Assembly (NCBI RefSeq): GCF_963678635.1
Contig: NC_087069.1
Coordinates: forward strand, 29,366,776-29,430,775
DNA length: 64,000 nt
Reading direction: 5' to 3'
Source: Symsagittifera roscoffensis
Taxonomy: Eukaryota; Xenacoelomorpha; Acoela; Convolutidae
Part shown: positions 57,501-64,000 of the stretch, piece after piece
How the letters are laid out: every line of letters begins with the position of its first letter
Numbering within the stretch: the stretch's first letter is position 1
Notes under the pieces: generated by a model
What the model was told of the DNA's origin: nothing
Database searches by the model: none
The model's input: only the letters and a program-made list of their open reading frames with translations
Made by a program: the position numbers and the translations under genes

Positions 57501-58432
57501 CCCACGCAAAATCATGTACCATGAATAATCATCGGCATGGGTCAAATAATATAGTATATCAAAGCCATTCTTGTCGTTATTTGAACAAAACCAAAAAGTT
57601 TCCAGGTTCGAGAAAAATTTGTTTTCAGTTTTTGAGTTTAAGTTCAAATTCGAGCGAGTAAAGCGAGCGAGCAGTCTTATAGGCGGATAAGCCGTGAAAC
57701 CTAAGTTTTACTACATTAAAATGATTCTCTGAAGTTTTTTAGCGTCATCTTGGGAATAAAAAATTCTAAAATTCAAAAAAAAAGATTTTTGTTTCCCATG
57801 TGGACAATTTTGCTTATTTTTCTATGAATACCGAATATGCCCAAATTGTAATTTTGGAGATTAAAATTTGTCTACTGTAACAACTTTTTCAGTTTATCGA
57901 GCATCTGCACGTTGACTGCAAGAGTTTGATTTTTGATGCAGCTTATAGTAGACTGCTGTCAGACGCTGTGGAGAACTTCAAGTTCAAATTACAAACCATA
58001 GCTATCACAATTATGGGAGTGGAACGTTTCGACTATTCCAGTTTTCTCGACAGTGTTGCTAAAAAGCTCCTAGAACAGCAGTTTAGCCTACACGTTATTG
58101 CGTTGACGTTCACAGAACATGAATTTGACAAGATCTACGGAATAAGCTTGTATGTACCTTGTGAAAGAAACTACATAGACGATCCGAAAAACGGGCTGTC
58201 TAAGTGGATAGATCAAAACGAAGACATAATATACAGACACCCATCTTTGGAATATTTCCGGTTTGGAGACAGTTTCATTGTATTAAAAGCATCGCTGACA
58301 AAAGAGCGAATACGTTGGATGGACGAAATGGACGCGGAGTTTGGCTGGATGCTGCGATCACTTGACAAAAGATGCTCTCACTTTAAAATAGTTCCAATTG
58401 AAATGAAACCATCACTTTTTACTGTTACATAA
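54502..58432 (+). CDS. Two exons of an F-box/LRR-style gene downstream (same gene or relative)
   Basis: A coding segment at ~54502-54760 (IYVDVEELILGSC, HFFPRLINRHYRNLTYLEI) ends at CTG|GTAATG. A second exon, 57893-58432, follows TTTTTCAG and reads FIEHLHVDCKSLIFDA. Both borders are phase 0, so the join is clean. The second exon ends at TAA 58430-58432 with AATAAA at ~58450. The 5' start is not established: splicing from within 53361-54152 would make one ~500-residue protein, but the F-box ORF has its own stop and poly(A) signal. The function is unrecognised beyond the LRR-like pattern. Confidence 0.5.
55561..55972 (+). repeat. Pair of diverged ~115-bp direct repeats around GTGTCACTTG-type short repeats
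   Basis: Copies at 55561-55671 and 55856-55972 share CAGATTGG-TGGTCTT, AACTTTTG, AAAAGTC and TTTTTGCGGTTAGA. Between them, 55675-55830 is built of imperfect CCCTTGA-GGGTGTCACTTG phrases. The block lies in the intron between 54760 and 57893. Confidence 0.6.
56515..56575 (+). repeat. Copy of the TTGTATCGCAA/GCGAAGC hairpin motif
   Basis: ATGTTTGTGTGGTATCACAA is followed by a GATGCGGAGCTGCGCATTGC palindrome-like stretch, resembling the motif at ~46655, ~49366 and ~53098. Confidence 0.45.
57443..57661 (+). CDS. Possible short secreted peptide (tentative)
   Basis: The 72-residue frame begins MGSNLVFGSVFVVMLFCFSS, a convincing signal-peptide shape, with a cut likely after HA. The mature part has three cysteines and basic residues. 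It lies inside the presumed intron 54761-57892. There is no homologue I recognise and no splice evidence, so chance is a fair alternative. Confidence 0.2.
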   Translation: MGSNLVFGSVFVVMLFCFSSHAKSCTMNNHRHGSNNIVYQSHSCRYLNKTKKFPGSRKICFQFLSLSSNSSE

Positions 58433-58455
58433 CTTAGATAAAGATCCATAATAAA

Positions 58456-59085
58456 TACTTCTGTCATTTTTTTCATTGATTGATTTATGTAATGACGTAA
58501 CATAACCAATTAAGACTGTAGCCTAACTTACGTTTTGATCATAAATCAACATATAATTTAAAATTTAAATTTTCCTTATTGATTTTCTTTCCGCCAATGT
58601 ACTTCTTAATTTTTTCTATGTACTTGTTAGTTTCGCATCAAATTTCAGGACGCTTGAGAATAAATAACTCAAAAAAATAGATGACTACAAACTGCATATT
58701 GAACGTAGTGCAAGTTTAAGACATTTTGCGGTTTTGAGGGAAAAGGCTAGATTCAAGATTATTATTAATCCAAGTCAAGTTTTTCACGTTTTGAATCTTC
58801 ACGATTTCATCAATACAAAAAAGCTGGTACCACAAAATTATTGTATCGTATTGAATCATTTTAATGGTTTCATTTCGAATAAACCACAATGAACGCTAAA
58901 GGCGATATTCTTAGTGTTTAGTGTTAGGCAGCAAGTAACATACCAGCTGTTCAGCTTGTTGCGACAAACTGCAGTTGCCTTGATTGAAACCTACGGCCAG
59001 TTTTCCTCCGCTTAAGTAGGAAATTTTATGAAACAATATTATTTGATGTTTACAGATTAAGGTTATGGCGTCAATGAATTTACAG
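58456..59085. other. Intergenic region
   Basis: AT-rich; no repeat or ORF recognised. Confidence 0.35.
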
Positions 59086-59093
59086 CACTGGTA

Positions 59094-62000
59094 ATGACCT
59101 CGGAGAACAGTCGTCGTCGTGTGGCGAGTACTGCCCCTGTCCCCTCCTCTAGACTGATTCTGCCGGGGGATGTGTTGGTGAAGGCGGAGAAGTGTGCGGA
59201 GGAGATGGGTCACGTGTTCAGACTGCCTCTCTCTACCTCTCATCACAGCCACAGGTGGAATGCCAGTCTCAAGGTCTCACTTCCACTCTAACCACTACTA
59301 CGAACGGATAACATGCCAATCCTTCTCTTTTTCTTCCTTCTCTTTCAGTTCTTAGAAACAGAGTTGGAACCGGGCCCGGCTCGGCCCGGTTGCTTCAGGC
59401 CCGACCCCGGCCCGGTTGGGAAACAAAAATTCCAAGCCCGGGCCCGACACGCGCCGACACGGGCCCATTTTTCACGAGTTTCAAATTCAAATGTAAATTT
59501 TAAAAAAAATCAAAATTTAACAAGGCTGATCGTATAAGGGCGAAGCCCTGAAAGTTCCGACTGCCTTTTAAAGTCTATGGAGCATTAATAAGATGAAAAA
59601 TTTCAAAGTAATAAATAAAAATTTTTTTTTTTTTAAATTTGAGATTTTATGTAAAAACATCCCCCCACACGTCATAGTGATAAATTTTGCGCCTATTAAC
59701 AAATCAATTATGGCATATACGCTTCCTTGAACCAATTTGGAACGATTTCTAAGACGGATTAAATCTCGCTTACGCGTTAATAGCGCGAAATTTATCGCGC
59801 GTTAATTGTCCCAAATTGGCCAAAATGGCAATCTTTTAACCCCCGTAACTTTACAAAAAATGATCACAGGTGAAATATCTTTTCAAGCTCAAGCTCAGGA
59901 CAACAATAGCTTTCGAATGATATAAAAAATTTGCGTCAAAAACGGCTAGTTAAAAGTCGAAATTTGTCTGAAGAAAGAAAAACCCACCCCGAGCACAAAA
60001 ATTCCGTTACTTTCGTATCGAAAGTCGGAACAATAAGTCCATTAGCCACAGCCGATCCTAGCAGTTCAATTTGATTGATTCTTGCCTCAGAAAGGAGGTT
60101 ACGCTTGTCTGTCCGGATTTGCCCGGCCCTTTTGAAGTCACATTCCATCTGGGCGTTTCTAGCTTGAGCGCTGAAAGGTGCGAAAAATCAGGTCCGGCCC
60201 GTAAAAAGCGCGGGCCCGGTTCCAACTCTGTTCAGGAACCAACGTTAATTAAAACTATTGCCACTGATACAATTATAATTTTCCGTTCTTCTTTCAATTC
60301 TGAGATGTTTTTGGTTGTTAGCTAATTGCTGTATGCTGATTAATTATATATTTACACAAGCAAAGCTTGTGTCATAATTTGAACCATCTTTTTTTCCAAC
60401 CTAAGTCGGAAATATTGTTGCGACGCAAATATTGTTGCAACAAAATGTGTGCATTTGTAAAGTCCAGTTTGACCACTAACCAGCTATTAAGTACAGTCAA
60501 TGCTAAGGATATTAACACAGACCATTATATTACAAGTAGCACTTTAGCTTCAAGGTATCATGGATCTGTAGCGTAGAGGTAGGGAAGGAGACCCGCATTA
60601 AAATAAGAGGGTTAGAACATGGGCAAGGTCGATTTTTGTAATGATTTTTTTTCGTATACTAGTTTAAATGCATCCGCTCTATAAATTAAGGCATGGTAGT
60701 TGGTATTTTTCCTCAAATTTACTGCTAAGTTGGCTTGCGTCACTTAGCAATTATGTATACTGATAATTAGAGTGCGTCACTTAAGAAATTTTGTAGACTC
60801 AAAGTTATACTCATTCGGTTTCCCCATTAGCGTTATCGGTCAAATTTTTCTTGTGTATGCGAAGTGCAACTTCGCCTCTGTGTAACTATTTGCAAATTAA
60901 GATCATTTATCCACGATGGAACGGAAGACCAATATACAATTAATGTGGGCAACGTATTAATATTCGGTTGTTTTTGTTCACGCAAATTCAGCTTCAACAA
61001 ATACACGTTGTATAAGATTGAACAAGACTGCTCGTATCAGGGCAAAGCCCTGAATGTTCCGGTCGCCTTTTAAGGTCTATGGAGCAGAAGTAAAATGAAA
61101 AATTTAAAGTAATGAAATAAAATGAGAATTTTTAAATTTTTTTGTGAAAATCATCCTCCCACACGCCATATGAAGTACAAAGTGATAAATTTCGCTCCTA
61201 GTAACAAATCAATTATGGCAAGTAAGCACCCTTCAACCAATTTGGAACAATTTCTGAGACGGGTTAAATCTCCGCTTACGCGTTAATTGCGCGAAATGTA
61301 TCGCTCTTTAATTGTCCCAAAATGGCAATCTTTAAACCCCCATAACTTCACGAAAAATGATCTCAGGTGAATAGTTAAAAAGTCAACGTTTGTCTGAAAA
61401 AAAACCCACAAATATTCCGTTACCCGAGCACAAATATTCCGTTACTTTCTTGGTAGGAGAAACGAAATGTTTATTTCCGTTAAGTAGGACGTTGATTATT
61501 CACATCTGGAACCATGAACCAAAAAAAGTTGGAAAGATTTACTTTACTATGATAGCTGTCATCTGAGCAACTCTGTGCTACTACTTGCGCAGCAAGCAGC
61601 TTTTCTCTTGTTGTTCCGACTTTCATGTTTTTTCAGTCGGTCAATTTTCGGCGATCGAAATCTATATCTATATAATATTTATATGCACGTGACGCGTATC
61701 TTGCCGTGTTTCAGCGTTTTTGGCACAGTGAAGGGCATAACGTTTTGGCACATGAAGGGCTCTATGCGTGGTAAAGCTATATCGTATATTGAAATGCGTA
61801 AGATTTTTTTAGACTTTCCATTTTGAATCTAGTGTTTGTTCCACCGAGTTGAAAGTAAACAACACAAAAGTGGGAGGCTATCAGAGTTTTCTTAGAGTTT
61901 GCGCATTTGGTCTCCAATTGAGAATGCTCAAATCCTTTTAGTGTTCAAGATAAACCAATTTTTGTGATTTTTTTCAAAGTTTCTCAGAAAACTCAACTTT

Positions 62001-63693
62001 TAAATTAATTTCTCAACCCTCTAGTTGGGTGCTGTCAGAGTACCTTCGAGAAATGCGATTTTTGTCTTCAAATGTGACCTCAAATACTTGTAGTTTTCGA
62101 GATATGACATGTTTTATGATTTCTTTTTAATTTTTCAGAAAACTTAGATTTGAAAAGTTTCAACATTTGAAATTCCTAATATTGTAGTTGGGTACTCTAA
62201 AGGTACTCTCAGGAGTTTCAAGATATAAATCTTGCGCCCAAATGTGACCGCTCAGATGCTCTCAGTTTTCGAGATCTGACGTTTTTGATTTTCAAAAAAC
62301 TTTCAGAAACCTTAGATTTCAAAATTTTGAAATTCCCAACACTCTTTTTGGGGCTGTCAGAATACTATCGGGGGTTGCGAATCTCACTTCCAATTATCTT
62401 CTTCAATTATCAGTTCAATTTTCTTTTCAAATTTTAAAATTCCGGACCCTTTAGTTGGAAGCTGTCAGAAAACTCCTGGGGGGTTGCAAATCTTGCCTCG
62501 AAATATGACCGCTCAAATCTTTTTAGTTTTCGATATATGGCGTTTTTTTGTGATTTTTTTTTCAAAAAGCTCTCAGCAAACTTAAATTTTTTTTCATTTT
62601 TTTTTAAAGTGGGAGGGGACTATCAGGGTAAATTTAAGTGGTGTCTAAGCTTGTCTCCAAATGTAACTGCTCAATTCTTTGTAGTTTTTGAAATATGACA
62701 TTCTTTGCCCTTTAGTTGGGTGCTGCCAGAGTACTCGAAGGGGTTGCAAATCTAACAGCCAGATCTGACTGCTCAGGATTTAAACACTTTCTCAAAATTC
62801 GAAGTTCCCAACCCTGTAGTTGGTTACTGAGAGAGTACTCTTAGGAGTCGCAAATTTAGCGTCCAAATGCGTCTGCTCAAATGTTTTTAGTTTCGTTTTA
62901 AATTTTTTTCAAAAAAAACTTGGATTTATAACTTGATTTTTCAAAATTTGGATTTAAAAACTCATAGAAGAAAACTTCTCAACATTTGAAATTACGAACC
63001 CTGTTATTGGGTAGTGTCAGAGTACACTCAAAAGTTCTAAATATTTTTTTTCAATATCTTCGGTTTTTTCCAGAAGTGCGTTGCACGCTTGTAAGTTTTC
63101 AACTAAAAATTTTTATGACCCATTGAAGATATCGACTGTTTAAAATCAAATTTATTAAGATGTTTTACCTCCGATTATTTTTACAAGGTTTTAGGAGTTT
63201 GAAAATTGTCAGTTTGGCCATGCTAGGTTATCGGTCGTCATAGTTTTTCATTATATTTCTTTTTTTAAAAGCGATTCGATTTGGATTAAGGGCAGTCGGA
63301 ACGTTCATCCTTTTCCCTGATATTCGAGTAGGCTTGTTAACATTTGAAGTGTTCACTTTTTGCTTGATTTAATTATAATTTTGCTCTCTCTTTCTCTCAT
63401 ATCTTTTCAGTTCTGTCAATTATTATATTTACGTTCAAATAAAAAATGTATAAGAAGAGCAGTTTTAAGCTTAAAAAATAAGTTTTCACCAATAATAGTC
63501 ATTGATTCATTGGGTTTTGTAGGATTTTGCTGGGCTGGACAAGACTCTGGCTTCATTAGACGCGCATGTGGCGAATATCGAACAAGACATCGCAGTTATG
63601 AAGAGCGAGGAAAGTCAGATGCGAATTCAGAGTGAAAATTGTTTAGAGATTATAGAAATCTTGAAGAGAATCGAAAGTGCAGCCAAAGACTGA
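59094..63693 (+). CDS. Short coiled-coil protein, two exons around a repeat-filled intron
   Basis: Exon 1 is 59094-59273 and exon 2 is 63523-63693, both phase 0, with AAG|GTCTCA and TTTTGTAG borders; together they encode 116 residues. The ATG is 8 nt after TTTACAG. The N-terminus is basic and Ser/Ala-rich, followed by a short helix (GDVLVKAEKCAEEMGHVF). Exon 2 is almost entirely a coiled-coil helix (DKTLASLDAHVANIEQDI, QSENCLEIIEILKRIESA). Size and shape are like subunits of BLOC-1/BORC-type assemblies, but I cannot match a specific member, and another exon could lie in the 4.2-kb intron. Confidence 0.5.
59359..60230. mobile_element. hAT-like non-autonomous element with GC-rich terminal repeats, 872 bp
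   Basis: The ends CAGAGTTGGAACCGGGCCCG and its inverse at 60211-60230 are perfect over ~20 bp. Subterminal GGCCCGGC-type motifs are repeated at the left. The 8-bp flanks are CTTAGAAA and TTCAGGAA (5 of 8 match), consistent with an old hAT-type duplication. The interior (59525-59880) is a separate AT-rich repeat also found at 61030-61380. There is no transposase. It lies in the intron 59274-63522. Confidence 0.7.
59525..59885 (+). repeat. ~350-bp dispersed repeat, copy 1 (inside the hAT-like element)
   Basis: It begins near GGGCGAAGCCCTGAA and contains CTTTTAAAGTCTATGGAGCA, AACAAATCAATTATGGCA, GCTTACGCGTTAAT and TTAATTGTCCCAAA. All of these recur in order at 61030-61380. Confidence 0.7.
60550..60890 (+). 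repeat. SINE-like segment with pol III boxes and 3' hairpin motif
   Basis: TGTAGCGTAGAGGTAGGG (~60567) matches the tRNA A box and GGGTTAGAACATGGG (~60610) a degenerate B box. A T-run follows. The tail at ~60852-60880 has TGCGAAGTGCAACTTCGCC, the same hairpin type as the other copies. Confidence 0.45.
61030..61380 (+). repeat. ~350-bp dispersed repeat, copy 2
   Basis: A diverged direct copy of 59525-59885 (CAGGGCAAAGCCCTGAA start, CCTTTTAAGGTCTATGGAGC, GCTTACGCGTTAATTGCGCG). Here it is not enclosed by the hAT-like termini, so it is an independent repeat that was captured in copy 1. Confidence 0.7.
61661..63091 (+). mobile_element. Helitron-like non-autonomous element, copy 3
   Basis: It starts TCTATATCTATATAATATTT after an A, then CACGTGAC and AAGCTATATCGTATATTG as in the other copies. 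About seven diverged repeat units follow (TTGGGTGCTGTCAGAGTA, TGACTGCTCA, TTTTCGAGATATGACG). It ends AGAAGTGCGTTGCACGCTTG with T next (CTTG 63088-63091). It fills the 3' part of the intron of the coiled-coil gene. Confidence 0.65.
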
Positions 63694-64000
63694 TTTGTAT
63701 TTTTTGATTTCAAATAATTTCATTTTAAGGATGTGATAAAAACTGAAGATGAGGATTTTAATTAAGTAAATAGCCTTCAAAATCTAGAATAATTTTAAAA
63801 ATTTTGATATCCAGCTGAGATCACTGAGTTAAATCGAGAGCACTCGCCATTCAACCTTTACCGCTGGTTCGCCCGAGAATGAACACGTCTGGTCGTATTA
63901 ATATAGTCTTGAATTTTGCAGCTGGCTGGCAAATTGAGTTGTCAGGAAATTCAATGTAAGGGAAATCAACACTACATTTTTCATGAAAAAACTGGTCAAT
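63694..64000. other. 3' flank to the window end
   Basis: No ORF, repeat or signal recognised. Confidence 0.3.

Noticed and set aside
59313-59537. Pro/Gly/Arg-rich ORF GPARPGCFRPDPGPV
   Set aside because: It is the GC-rich terminal region of the hAT-like element.
60567-60625. A functional tRNA gene
   Set aside because: The A and B boxes are present but no cloverleaf or anticodon arm can be drawn, so it fits a SINE head better.

Overview
The window is eukaryotic and almost certainly from an invertebrate animal. It is AT-rich and most of the DNA is repeats. The genes have GT-AG introns and three match known animal families: a FAM136A homologue (20768-21308), a CNPPD1-type cyclin-box membrane protein in at least seven exons (32713-38622) and an LRRC9-type giant leucine-rich-repeat protein (39245-44113). 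Other likely host genes are a small single-pass, probably mitochondrial, protein (49504-50453), an F-box-like protein (53361-54152), a related or continuing gene (54502-58432) and a short coiled-coil protein (59094-63693). Six of these genes have a possible 3' splice acceptor AG only 2-11 nt upstream of the start ATG, which fits spliced-leader trans-splicing. LRRC9 is a cilium-associated family. I cannot name the species.

Region 1-7407 differs from the rest. It is purine-rich, more GC-rich to the eye, and fully packed with four consecutive same-strand reading frames. Each frame is joined to the next by a 1-nt stop/start overlap (ATGA at 666 and 3824, TTGA at 5395). Two of the frames carry SGNH/GDSL-hydrolase-like motifs. 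I recognise no polymerase or integrase inside the window, and the 5' end of the element lies before base 1. It looks like a polycistronic viral or retroelement cassette captured in the genome and damaged by two in-frame stops. It is the best candidate here for an undescribed system.

Region 9-26 kb is a retrotransposon graveyard. It holds a retroelement 3' fragment with a PD-(D/E)XK-like nuclease end (9.1-9.94 kb), a broken Ty1/copia element (10.1-11.85 kb), a minus-strand non-LTR element with zinc finger, SGNH-like domain and reverse transcriptase (14.7-18.34 kb), a broken LINE (18.9-20.7 kb) and a nearly intact two-ORF LINE (22.06-25.8 kb). FAM136A sits between the two plus-strand LINEs.

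Three dispersed copies of one element (about 12.3-13.6, 27.1-28.5 and 61.66-63.09 kb) contain arrays of roughly 170-bp repeats and end in a small hairpin followed by CTAG or CTTG, with T immediately after. This is a Helitron-like layout. Other mobile DNA includes a 722-bp palindromic TA-flanked MITE (47774-48495), two hAT-like elements (33094-33456 and 59359-60230), interleaved inverted repeats (45.8-46.65 kb), a candidate tRNA-derived SINE family ending in a GCGAAGC/GCTTCGC hairpin, a 331-bp tandem duplication and a 27-bp minisatellite. The 4.2-kb intron of the coiled-coil gene and the introns of CNPPD1 act as sinks for these elements.
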